This document shows, one piece after another, positions 8,902 to 17,312 of a stretch of 64,000 nucleotides of DNA. The translations under genes and the position numbers were made by a program. Source of the stretch: DATKRB01 sp963794215 (GTDB lineage Bacteria; Actinomycetota; Acidimicrobiia; Acidimicrobiales; RAAP-2); NCBI GenBank assembly GCA_963794215.1, contig CAWCCQ010000003.1, positions 503,338 through 567,337 on the forward strand. The letters run 5' to 3'. Under the pieces are notes generated by a model. It saw nothing but the letters and a program-made list of their open reading frames with translations. It had not been told where the DNA came from and searched no databases. The stretch's first letter is position 1, and the number at the start of each line of letters is the position of its first letter.

Positions 8902-11144
8902 GCACCCCACCCCGCCCAGCGCGCTCGAGTGCCCTGGCCACGCCGAGCGACTGGCGGACCTTCCGACGTGGGTTCCTCGCCGGTCTCCCCTTCGCTCCCG
9001 ATCCCTTCCAGCTCGAGGCGCTGGAGGCCATCGACCAGGGTCACTCGGTCCTCGTGTCGGCTCCCACTGGATCGGGGAAGACCCTGGTCGCCGCCTACGG
9101 GGTGGACAAGGTGGTCGCCGGCGGGGGGAAGGCTTTCTACACGACGCCGCTCAAGGCCTTGTCCAACCAGAAGTACCGAGAGTTCGTGCAGCGCTACGGA
9201 GTCGAGCGGGTGGGGCTGCTCACCGGGGACACCTCGGTGCACCCCGAGGCGCCGGTCGTGGTCATGACGACCGAGGTCCTGCGCAACATGCTGCTCGCCG
9301 GATCGGAACTCCTCGGGGGGCTTCAGGCCGTTGTCCTCGACGAGGTCCACTACCTCCAAGACCCCTACCGCGGTGCGGTCTGGGAGGAGGTGCTCGTCCT
9401 GAGCCCGCCCGAGGTCAGCTTCATCTGCCTTTCGGCCACGGTGAACAACGCGACCGAGCTCGGTGACTGGCTGCGCTCGATCCGTGGCCCCACCGACGTG
9501 GTCGTCGAACGGCATCGGCCCATCACCTTGCGCCACCACTTCGCCGTACACCGCCGAGACGACGACCAGACGATGCTCCTTCCGCTCCTGAGCGACGGAC
9601 GCGCCGACGCCGAGGGGCTGCGCGTCGACCAGGCCGTCCGGCGGGCGTCACGAGCCAGGCCCCCCCAGTGGCGAGGCGGACGCGGAGCGGGCGGCCCCCG
9701 GCTGCCCTTTCGCAGCCCTCGTCGGACCGAGCTGATCGACACGCTCGACGATGTGGAGCTCCTGCCGGCGATCGTGTTCATCTTCAGCCGCGCCGCGTGT
9801 GACGACGCGGTCCGTCAGTGCCTGCGTGACGGCGTGCGGCTGACCGAGCGCCACGAGCGCGGCGTCGTGCGCCAGATCGTCGAGAGCAGGGTGGCCCAGC
9901 TCACCGACGACGACCTGAGCGTCCTCGGATTCGACGAGTGGCTGGAGGGACTCGAGGCCGGCGTGGCCGCCCATCACGCAGGGATGGTCCCGGCGTTCCG
10001 CGAGGCGGTGGAGGCGCTCTTCAGCGCCGGGCTGCTGCGCGTCGTCTTCGCCACTGAGACGCTGTCACTCGGGATCAACATGCCGGCACGCACCGTGGTC
10101 ATCGAGCGCTTCACCAAATTCGGCGGTTCCGGACGGGCGCCCCTCACCTCAGGGGAGTACGCACAGCTCACCGGACGGGCGGGTCGGCGCGGGCTCGACG
10201 CCGAAGGTCACGCGGTGGTTGCGTGGTCGCCCGAAACCGCCGTCGCCGACGCCGCCCGGATCGCTGTGGCCCCGCCACCGGATCTTCGTTCGGCCTTCCG
10301 ACCGACCTACAACCTGGCGGTCAACCTCGTCCGACGCTTCGATCGTCCGGAGGCACTCGAGCTCCTGCGCCGGTCCTTCGGGCAGTGGCAGGCCTCGAGA
10401 CGCTCGGCGTCGGGGACGGCCGCGCCGTCGATGGGGGAGCTGCTGGGTCGACGCCTGGCGGTCCTCGAGGAGCTGGGCTATGTCGACGGCTGGCACCTCA
10501 CCGCGTCGGGCTCGCACCTGTGCCGGATCTACCACGCGTCAGACCTCCTGATCGCCCAGGCCCTCGAGGCCGAAGTCCTCACCGGAGCCGAGCCGTCGGT
10601 CCTCGCCGGCGTCCTCTCCGCGTTCGTCTTCGAACGACGACGGGCCCGGCACACGCCCGGTTCGGGCAACCGGCATGCCCAACGATCCGCCGCGGACAGC
10701 GCGCGGTCCGGCGGGCATGCGAAGAAGGCGCGGCACACGAAGGGCGCGGACCGCTTGGGCGAGCAGCGAAGGTTGGACCTGGCCTCGCGCCTGGGGCGCC
10801 TGGACCAGCACGCCGAACGGATCCGCGGGCTCGAGGAGGTCCACCTGGTCCCACGCACCCGTCAGCCCGAGGGCGGCGTGGCGGCCGCGGTGACGTCGTG
10901 GGCCAGGGGCGCCTCGTTCGCCACGGTGCTCGACGTGGCAGCCCACGACGTCGGCGAGCTGGCTCCGGGCGATTTCGTCCGCACGGTGAAGGAGGTGGCT
11001 GACCTCGTCGGCCAGGTGGCTGTCGTGTCCCCGGACCCCGCAACGGCCGCTGCGGCCGCTGCGGCCCTGCCCGGGCTGCTGCGCGGGGTGGTGGCCGCCG
11101 GGGGACTCGCCCCATCCGCACTCCCCGGCACAAGGCGGTCCTAA
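8898..11144 (+). CDS. helY: Ski2-like DEVH-box RNA helicase (HelY family)
   Basis: A 748-residue superfamily 2 helicase. Walker A APTGSGKT is at 55-62 and the DEVH box at 148-151; 'SATVNNATELGDW' is motif III, 'HHAGMVP', 'FATETLSLGINMPA' and 'QLTGRAGRRG' are motifs IV-VI of the Ski2/Mtr4 group. The usual mycobacterial HelY is about 900 residues, so this copy has shorter C-terminal regions. A basic, low-complexity patch occurs near residues 575-625. The GTG start overlaps tatC by 4 bases. Substrate and partners are unknown; Ski2-like proteins generally remodel RNA during turnover. Confidence 0.9.
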   Translation: MSTPPRPARSSALATPSDWRTFRRGFLAGLPFAPDPFQLEALEAIDQGHSVLVSAPTGSGKTLVAAYGVDKVVAGGGKAFYTTPLKALSNQKYREFVQRYGVERVGLLTGDTSVHPEAPVVVMTTEVLRNMLLAGSELLGGLQAVVLDEVHYLQDPYRGAVWEEVLVLSPPEVSFICLSATVNNATELGDWLRSIRGPTDVVVERHRPITLRHHFAVHRRDDDQTMLLPLLSDGRADAEGLRVDQAVRRASRARPPQWRGGRGAGGPRLPFRSPRRTELIDTLDDVELLPAIVFIFSRAACDDAVRQCLRDGVRLTERHERGVVRQIVESRVAQLTDDDLSVLGFDEWLEGLEAGVAAHHAGMVPAFREAVEALFSAGLLRVVFATETLSLGINMPARTVVIERFTKFGGSGRAPLTSGEYAQLTGRAGRRGLDAEGHAVVAWSPETAVADAARIAVAPPPDLRSAFRPTYNLAVNLVRRFDRPEALELLRRSFGQWQASRRSASGTAAPSMGELLGRRLAVLEELGYVDGWHLTASGSHLCRIYHASDLLIAQALEAEVLTGAEPSVLAGVLSAFVFERRRARHTPGSGNRHAQRSAADSARSGGHAKKARHTKGADRLGEQRRLDLASRLGRLDQHAERIRGLEEVHLVPRTRQPEGGVAAAVTSWARGASFATVLDVAAHDVGELAPGDFVRTVKEVADLVGQVAVVSPDPATAAAAAAALPGLLRGVVAAGGLAPSALPGTRRS

Positions 11145-11156
11145 GGTGATCTGGGC

Positions 11157-12824
11157 ATGTTCCCCTACGTAGAGGAATCGTTCACGGACGCCGAAGTAAC
11201 TGTCCTGCGGCGGTACGTCACCAACCTGGACCTGCCAGTCTTCGCGTTGGTCAACCTGCCCGAGGTGGTGAAGGGTGCCCTCTTCGCCCGCTACTCACGC
11301 TCGCCCAAGTCCCTCCGGCGCCTGTTCCTCGACGAATTCGTCGAGGACCTCGACATCGCGGGGGATGCCACAATCGACGCCACCGTCGGGCTCAAACGAG
11401 CCGAGCAGCTCTACGAACGGGTGTTCATCGAGTATGGCGACGACTCGGTCGCGCAGCTCGGCGGCGTCCATATGGCCTGCGAACAGGCGTCCAACGTGTT
11501 GTCCAAGGTGCTCGAGTGGGGTCGCCTCATGGCCTACCTCGAGCAGTCCACTCGATACATCGGCTACGACGCCCGGCTCCCGAGCGGGCACTACCGCTTC
11601 TACCGGCCACCCGAGATCCTCGATTCGGCCCTGGGTGCCCGCTACGTGGGCGATCTCGACCGGATGTTCGATACGTACGCCCAGCTGCTTCCCAGGCTGC
11701 AGTCGTGGCTGTCGACCCGCCACCCGCGAGATCCAGCCGACTCGGACGTCATTCATCGACAAGCCATCCGGGCCAAGTCGCTCGACGCCCTACGCGGGCT
11801 GCTGCCGGCGGCATCGCTGTCGAACATCGGCATCTACGGGACCGGGCAGTCCTACGAGCTGCTGCTGCTGCGCATGCGGACCCACCCGCTCCCCGAGGCC
11901 CGCCATTACGCCGACATGATGTTGCGCGAGCTCCGCAAGGTCATCCCCTCGTTCCTCCAGCGCGTCGACCAACCCGACCGTGGTGGCGCGTGGTCCGAGT
12001 ACCTGGCGGGGACTCGCCGCGACACCGCGCGGATCGTTGAACGACTCTGGCCCGACTCGGTCCCGGGCGCTGGGGGAGCGGGGGCCTCGTCACCGCCCGG
12101 CGCCCAGGACGACGTCGAGGTCACCCTGGTCGACTTCGACCCCGAGGGCGAGGACAAGGTGCTCGCCGCCATCTGCTTCCCTCACTCGACATCCTCGGAG
12201 AGCGAGCTGCTCGCTCGGGTGCGCGCGCTGGGCGCCGACGATCGCGCGACCCTCCTGCGCGCCTATGTCGGCGAGCGGGCCAACCGCCGGCACCGTCCGG
12301 GGCGGGCCTTCGAGCGAACCGACTACCGCTTCGAGATCACCGCCGACTACGGGGCCTTCCGTGATCTCCAACGTCACCGGATCCTCACCGTGGAGTGGCA
12401 GCCGCTCGGCGTGTCGTTGGGCTACGACCTCCCCGAGGCCGTCGTCGACGCCGGGCTCGAGGGCATCTTCGTCGAGTCACTCGAGCGCTCGCGCGAGCTT
12501 CACGACATCCTCGCCGAACCGTTCCCCGCACAAGCGCCCTACGCGGTGGCCCTCGCGTACCGCATCCGCTTCGTCATGCAGATGAACGCGCGCGAGGCGC
12601 TCCACCTCATCGAGCTCCGCTCGGGGCCCCAGGGGCACCCCGCGTACCGCAAGGTCGCCCAACAGATGCACCGTGCCGTCGCCGAACGGGCCGGTCACCG
12701 GGCGATAGCGGCAGCGATGAGCCACGTGGACTACGGCAGTGTGGACCTGGCCCGGCTCGACGCAGAACGCCGCGCGGAGCGCAAACGCCGATCGCGAAGC
12801 GCCGGGAAATCTGCGACTTCTTGA
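11157..12824 (+). CDS. tandem-domain FAD-dependent thymidylate synthase-like protein (ThyX family)
   Basis: A 555-residue protein roughly twice the length of ThyX (~220-250). The C-terminal half (from about residue 340) contains R406-H407-R408 in 'LQRHRILTVEWQPLG', the position of the ThyX motif RHR-x7-S, but the motif serine is replaced by proline. The N-terminal half contains 'LMAYLEQSTRYIGYD', which looks like a second, more degenerate ThyX-type segment. Canonical ThyX methylates dUMP with FAD and methylene-tetrahydrofolate. Because both signatures are altered, activity is uncertain and 'ThyX-like' is the safest label. It follows the helicase by 12 bases and may share its transcript. Confidence 0.72.
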   Translation: MFPYVEESFTDAEVTVLRRYVTNLDLPVFALVNLPEVVKGALFARYSRSPKSLRRLFLDEFVEDLDIAGDATIDATVGLKRAEQLYERVFIEYGDDSVAQLGGVHMACEQASNVLSKVLEWGRLMAYLEQSTRYIGYDARLPSGHYRFYRPPEILDSALGARYVGDLDRMFDTYAQLLPRLQSWLSTRHPRDPADSDVIHRQAIRAKSLDALRGLLPAASLSNIGIYGTGQSYELLLLRMRTHPLPEARHYADMMLRELRKVIPSFLQRVDQPDRGGAWSEYLAGTRRDTARIVERLWPDSVPGAGGAGASSPPGAQDDVEVTLVDFDPEGEDKVLAAICFPHSTSSESELLARVRALGADDRATLLRAYVGERANRRHRPGRAFERTDYRFEITADYGAFRDLQRHRILTVEWQPLGVSLGYDLPEAVVDAGLEGIFVESLERSRELHDILAEPFPAQAPYAVALAYRIRFVMQMNAREALHLIELRSGPQGHPAYRKVAQQMHRAVAERAGHRAIAAAMSHVDYGSVDLARLDAERRAERKRRSRSAGKSATS

Positions 12825-13273
12825 CCAGGAACAACCTTCAGCATCCCTACTCAGGACCACTTTTTTGCTCTTGACGCCGTAGGCCCGTCTACGCCTAGTC
12901 TACGGCAGTCCCAAACGCCCCAAGGGAAGGATCGCCGGTTCAGACCTGCGGCACCCGGCCGGTGGGATGTTGAGAGGCGGAGGAGGCCCGGGGTTCGAGT
13001 AGAGAACGTTTCGATCGTCCGCATGACCACTGCGTCGATGATTGAGATGGCCCCAAAGATCCCCGGGCCCGGCCGCCTGCGCCGACCTTCCCGCAAGAAG
13101 CCCTCCGCAGGGTGAGTTTTCTCGCTCCCTGATCCGTTCGACCCCCTCGATGGGGGGCCGCCCAGGGGTCCTTCAGAGCACCGCCCTCGGGTGAGTACAT
13201 TTCGCTGCACGGGGTGCTCGACGGTGTGGAGCAACCGTCTATGCTCCCGCGGCGAACGAGGCGAAAGGCGGCT
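12825..13273 (+). other. non-coding gap of ~450 bp
   Basis: No convincing reading frame. It holds a TTGACG at 12871-12876, a partly self-complementary stretch at about 12877-12905 (gccgtaggc...gcctagtctacggc), and a sequence near 12974-12985 (ggggttcgagt) that resembles a tRNA T-arm but has no matching acceptor or anticodon stem. GAGGCGAAAGGCGG at its right end is the ribosome site of the next gene. Confidence 0.5.
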
Positions 13274-13756
13274 ATGGCAGACGATCTCGACGAGGTTCCC
13301 GCACCCGATGACCTCGAGGAGCTGGCGGACGACCTCGAGCCGGACATGGACGATGACCTCGACGACGGCCTCGGCGTCGAGGTCGACATCGACGACGAGG
13401 CACTGGCCGTCGACCTCGACCTCGAAGAGGACGAGGACGACGAGGACGACGAGCTGCTGATCGCCGAGCCGGCGGCGGTCATCGAGAAGCCCGCCGACGA
13501 TGGGGAAGAGGACGAGGACGAGGAACCCGACGACGAGGACGTCGAAGCCAGTCTCGACGTCATCTTGAAGGAGCGCCTCGTCGTCGAAGACGAGCCGGAG
13601 GACGACGAGCTGGCGGACGTCGATGACCGCTCCGAAGTCTCCGAACGCGTCCTGCCCAAACAACCTGACGAGTTTGTGTGCCGCTCGTGCTTTCTGGTCA
13701 AGCACCCCAGCCAGCTCGCCGACAAGAAGAAGATGTTCTGCCGAGACTGTGTCTGA
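13274..13756 (+). CDS. very acidic actinobacterial protein with C-terminal zinc ribbon (DUF4193-like)
   Basis: A 160-residue protein; more than a third of residues 1-125 are Asp or Glu. The C-terminus reads 'RVLPKQPDEFVCRSCF' and ends 'FCRDC', giving a CxxC...CxxC zinc ribbon of the DUF4193 type common in Actinomycetota. The ATG at 13274 is chosen over one 60 bases upstream because GAGGCGAAAGGCGG precedes it. Its function is unknown. The next gene starts inside its last codons (overlap 8 bases), so the two are likely co-translated. Confidence 0.75.
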   Translation: MADDLDEVPAPDDLEELADDLEPDMDDDLDDGLGVEVDIDDEALAVDLDLEEDEDDEDDELLIAEPAAVIEKPADDGEEDEDEEPDDEDVEASLDVILKERLVVEDEPEDDELADVDDRSEVSERVLPKQPDEFVCRSCFLVKHPSQLADKKKMFCRDCV

Positions 13757-14498
13757 CCCTGGGCCTGATCCTCGTGCCGGCGACAGCGGCGGGGGCGACG
13801 GCGACGAGATCACGTCGCTGGCGCGCAAGGCACTAGACGTTTTGGTGTTCGCGCCTGCAGGACTGGTGCTGACTGCGGTCGAAGATCTCCCCAAGGTGGT
13901 CGCCAAAGGTCGCTCGCATCTCGAGCTGCGCATCCGAAACGCCCGGTTCGTAGGCCAGATGGTGGTGGGTCGGGGTCACCATGAACTTCGCCATCGCTGG
14001 GAGCAGCTCGCGGATCGGCCCGACGCACCCGAGGACGCAGCCGCACCCGAGGACGCAGCCGCAACCGGCAGCTACCCCGAACCGTTGGACGACCCCGACG
14101 CGCCGGGCGCTCGGGGCTATGTCGGGGATGAGGTGGGCGCGTCGCCACTCGCGCCTGCGCCGAACGCCATAGGGGGCAGCATTCCCGACGCCGTCACGAG
14201 TGGCGACGAAGAAGTCCGCCAGCACCCGGACTTCGACCTCGAGGACGCGACACCGTCGCAGCGCGACATCTCCGTGGGAGCTGCGCGCCCGGGCGTCGAC
14301 GCGAGCGAGGTCGACGCGGCCATCCCGGGTTACGACACGCTCTCGGCCAGTCACGTGGTCCGGCGCCTCGACGGACTCGGGCGCCATGAGCTCGACGCGG
14401 TGGGGCGTTACGAATCGTCCACCCGGGGCCGGCGCACCATCTTGAACCGGGTGCAACAGCTCCTGAACGCCGAGGCTCCCCCAACCGGGCAAGGCTGA
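13749..14498 (+). CDS. hypothetical helical protein, possible lipid-droplet/granule-associated
   Basis: A 249-residue protein starting at the GTG at 13749. The N-terminal part 'SLARKALDVLVFAPAGLV' followed by an amphipathic helix is similar in style to actinobacterial proteins annotated as lipid-droplet associated. A disordered middle with PEDAAA repeats follows, and the C-terminal ~45 residues ('SASHVVRRLDGLGRHELDAV') form a small helical module seen at the end of many actinobacterial proteins. No enzyme motif is visible. Function is a guess from composition only. Confidence 0.6.
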   Translation: MSDPGPDPRAGDSGGGDGDEITSLARKALDVLVFAPAGLVLTAVEDLPKVVAKGRSHLELRIRNARFVGQMVVGRGHHELRHRWEQLADRPDAPEDAAAPEDAAATGSYPEPLDDPDAPGARGYVGDEVGASPLAPAPNAIGGSIPDAVTSGDEEVRQHPDFDLEDATPSQRDISVGAARPGVDASEVDAAIPGYDTLSASHVVRRLDGLGRHELDAVGRYESSTRGRRTILNRVQQLLNAEAPPTGQG

Positions 14499-14509
14499 AG
14501 GCGCCCGAT

Positions 14510-15017
14510 ATGGAGGATGTTCGTCACGCGCTGGACGACGACCTTCCCCGCTGCATCGAGCTTCTCCGCGCCGCGCTCGACGAGTCCCAAGACGCCCGGG
14601 GGGCCGACCAGTTGATCCGAATCGGCATCGTCGCCGGAGTCCACGACGCAGGCCGGGACACATTGCGCGGCGCCGGCGGACGTGATCACCGAGTGGTCGT
14701 CGACGGCGACCGGCGACGTACCCCTGCGGACGTTGCTGGTCGGGACCATCGACAGCGTGGTGGTCGGTCTGGCCGCCGCGAGCATCGCGGCTCGACAGCC
14801 CACCGCGGGCCGGATCGACTGTTGCTACGTTGAACCAGAGGCTCGCGAGGTCGGCGTCGGCGCCAAGCTGATCGAGTCGTTGCTCGCGTGGTTCGCGGAC
14901 CACGGCTGCGATGAGATCGACGCGTTGGCGCTTCCCGGCGATCGGTCGACGAAGCAGCTCTTCGAGCGCAGCGGGTTCAAGACCCGCCTTCTGGTCCTCC
15001 ACCGCTCAGCGAGCTAA
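14510..15017 (+). CDS. GNAT-family N-acetyltransferase, +1 frameshift
   Basis: The N-terminus ('MEDVRHALDDDLPRCIELLRAAL') and the acetyl-CoA binding core ('CYVEPEAREVGVGAKLIES', then 'ALALPGDRSTKQLFERSGFK') are in frames that differ by one base. The shift lies between about 14620 and 14690; one candidate is 'ccgaatcgg' at 14627, where ccgatcgg would keep the frame. The span is 169 codons plus one base, a normal size for a small GNAT. The substrate is unknown. The 3' end overlaps the convergent gene by about 40 bases. Confidence 0.7.
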
Positions 15018-16334
15018 TCGACCGCCGCACGGTCATGCGACGGGGCGGCGGCGGAGGGATACGCAGACCGAGCAGCTTGGCGAGCTCGGGAACGAGTCCC
15101 GCAGCGTTGCGGGCCGCGGCGGCTACCTCGTCGGCCTGAGGAATCCCCGTCGGCTTCACCGTCCGGCGCACCGGCGACTCGACAACCGCATCCAGCAATG
15201 CCAGCCATTGCGCGGGAGGGAGCTCGGCAGTCATGGCCGCGCTTGCGGCTTCGGCGAGCCGGACCGCAACGTCGGCGGGGCAACGTGTACCGGGTTCTGG
15301 CGGGCGACCCGACACCCGAAGCGCGTCAAGTGTGCGCCCTTGGTCGAGCGCTCCGTTCATACGTGACAGCCAGTCGTCGCGCAACGCGCTCACCCGATGG
15401 TCGAGCGACTCTTGCAGCGCCCGGGAGAGTGTGCGCGCCTCATCGTCGAGTGTGACGGTCCGCGACGCCGCGACGACTGCCCGCAGCTCTCGTAGGCGTA
15501 GTTCGCGCCCGCGGCCTGCGCCGAGGTCGCCCGGTCCTTCCACTCCGCCAACTTGAGCGTCGGCAGGAGCTCCTCGGCGATCTTCAAGATGGCGTCGGAC
15601 GCCACCGCGGGCCGCCCCGCGGCGCGGGCAGCGGTGTTCTGCTCGTCGATCGACTGACGTACGGCGGGCATCCCCCCCGAAGAACAGCCTCGGCGATCGG
15701 CAACTGCTCAGGACGCATGCTCGCGAGCGCCGCGTTGCGATGTGCAGTCGACACAGTCGGACGGCGCGGCCGCTCGCGTGGCCCGCTCGACGACGGCCGC
15801 TCGCGTGGCCCGCTCGACGACGGCCGCTCGCGTGGCCCGCTCGACGACGGCCGCTCGGCGCTTGGACGACGGGCGGTGGGCGAGGCCCTGTCCGACCCTG
15901 TCCAACTCGGACGCTCGGATGTTCCCCCAGCGCCCTCGTCGGGACGTCGCCGCGCGGTCGAAGGACCTCGGCCGCCGCCCTCGGCCCGACCGGGGCCGTC
16001 GCGACGGGGTGGACGGTCGTCGTCGCGGCGCCGGCGGGATCCCGGCGCAAGGGTCACCGAGATGTCGTTGCCGCGGGGCGGCGCGCCCAGTACTTCAATG
16101 CGCCCCTGGCCGAGACTGGCGGACCGAGACGCCTTGGGCGGAAGGAGCTCGACGATCTCGATTCCCTCGATACCCGACTCCACCTCGGCGCGGAACTGAT
16201 CACCGACCTTCGCCTCACCGGGTACGAGCTCGGCGGTGAGAAGTCCGCCGCGGCTGGCGGGCCCCGGCAGCCCGCCAGGTCCACGACCCGTCGGGGGCGT
16301 GGCTCGTCAGCTCGATCTCGATGTGGCGAGGCAT
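14977..16334 (-). CDS. hypothetical protein with helical C-terminal domain, at least three frameshifts
   Basis: Start ATG at 16334 ('MPRHIEIELTS'). The segments read in succession are a beta-rich N-terminus ('SGIEGIEIVELLPPKA'), a low-complexity Arg/Ser/Pro region with three copies of RPSSSGPRE, a helical stretch ('RQSIDEQNTAARAAGRPA'), and a conserved helical C-terminus ('LRELRAVVAASRTVTLDDEA' to 'LAKLLGLRIPPPPPRR'). Frame changes occur near 16250 (one base extra), 15665 (one G short in a G7 run) and about 15500. The family is not one I can name. The last part looks like a long helical bundle, and the whole resembles conserved Acidimicrobiia proteins of unknown role. Confidence 0.5.
15771..15851 (-). 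repeat. 27-bp tandem repeat, three exact copies
   Basis: Copies at 15771-15797, 15798-15824 and 15825-15851 are identical. On the minus strand they encode three RPSSSGPRE units in the linker of the overlapping hypothetical protein. The unit is a multiple of three, so copy number can vary without loss of frame. Confidence 0.95.
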
Positions 16335-16463
16335 GCGGCGGTCACGCTACCGCGCACCGCGCCCGTCCGCGACACGACCTGGCAGGAGGTGATTGTCCAT
16401 CCGGAATTGGGACGCGCTCGGACGCCTGACGGGTGGTGCTCGGCACGTCGTGTACCCCTCGCG

Positions 16464-16964
16464 TCAGTGGCTCAGGCTCCGCACTCGATGCCGTTCCCGA
16501 CACTCAGCAAGCTCACGCATGGCGGCACCGAGCCCGTCAAACCCCCCCACCGTGCTCGATCGTCCCGGTTCGAGGTCCTTGTAGATGGCGAAGAAGTGCT
16601 CGATCTCGGCGAGCAGATGATCGGGAAGGCCGTCGAGGTCCACGACATGGTCCCAGTTGGGATCCCGTTCGAGCACCGTGAGCAGCTTGGCGTCCGGGCC
16701 CTTCTCGTCGTGCATCCAGAAGACCCCGAGCACCCGGGCCCGGACCCAGCAGCCCGGAAACGTCGGATCGGCGAGCAGTACAAGAGCGTCGAGCGGATCG
16801 CCGTCGAGCGCCAGGGTCTCGGGCACGAACCCGTAGTCGGTCGGATACGCGGTCGCCGTGAACAGTCGTCGATCGAGGCGGATCACGTGTCGTTCGTGGT
16901 CGTACTCGTACTTGTTGCGTGAACCGGCGGGGATCTCCACCACCACGTCGATCGCCGTGTCCAC
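16464..16964 (-). CDS. ppa: inorganic pyrophosphatase (family I)
   Basis: A 166-residue soluble enzyme that hydrolyses pyrophosphate and pulls biosynthetic reactions forward. 'EIPAGSRNKYEYD' and the metal-binding 'DGDPLDALVL' (DxDPxD) are canonical, as is 'WVRARVLGVFWMHDEKGPDAK'-type strand content. The GTG at 16964 is chosen because GGAGGTGA precedes it; the longer open frame upstream is antisense noise. It is divergent from the CYTH-CHAD gene about 350 bases away, a pairing that makes sense for pyrophosphate and polyphosphate chemistry. Confidence 0.95.
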   Translation of the reverse strand: MDTAIDVVVEIPAGSRNKYEYDHERHVIRLDRRLFTATAYPTDYGFVPETLALDGDPLDALVLLADPTFPGCWVRARVLGVFWMHDEKGPDAKLLTVLERDPNWDHVVDLDGLPDHLLAEIEHFFAIYKDLEPGRSSTVGGFDGLGAAMRELAECRERHRVRSLSH

Positions 16965-17312
16965 GACATCACCTCCATCACTGCCCTGCGCTCGCCAGCC
17001 GGTACCCGTCACCATGGGTCGAACCAACCCGGTCGGGGCGAGCGCCAGCCTCCCACGAGCTGAACCCGGCGCGTCGAAGTGCAATGCACCCGCGTGGGCA
17101 TGCCCACGCGGCCCGTGCCGCGAAAAGGCCCGCGTGGCCCGTGCCCGAAAGGGGCGTGCCCGACCACGGACCGCACACGCACGGCACCCACCTGCGTGCG
17201 CTCGGCAATCAGCCACACCCACGCACGAGGCGAAATGGGCGACCCCCGGTAGGGTGGACTAGGTGGACCGGGGCACGTGTGGAGCTCCGGCACATCATCG
17301 GAGGGCCTTCAG

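Noticed and set aside
12960..13000. Possible tRNA near ggggttcgagt
   Set aside because: Only a T-arm-like string; no acceptor stem, D-arm or anticodon arm could be paired around it on either strand.
15771..15851. CRISPR or phage attachment repeat
   Set aside because: It is an in-frame coding repeat (nine residues) without spacers.
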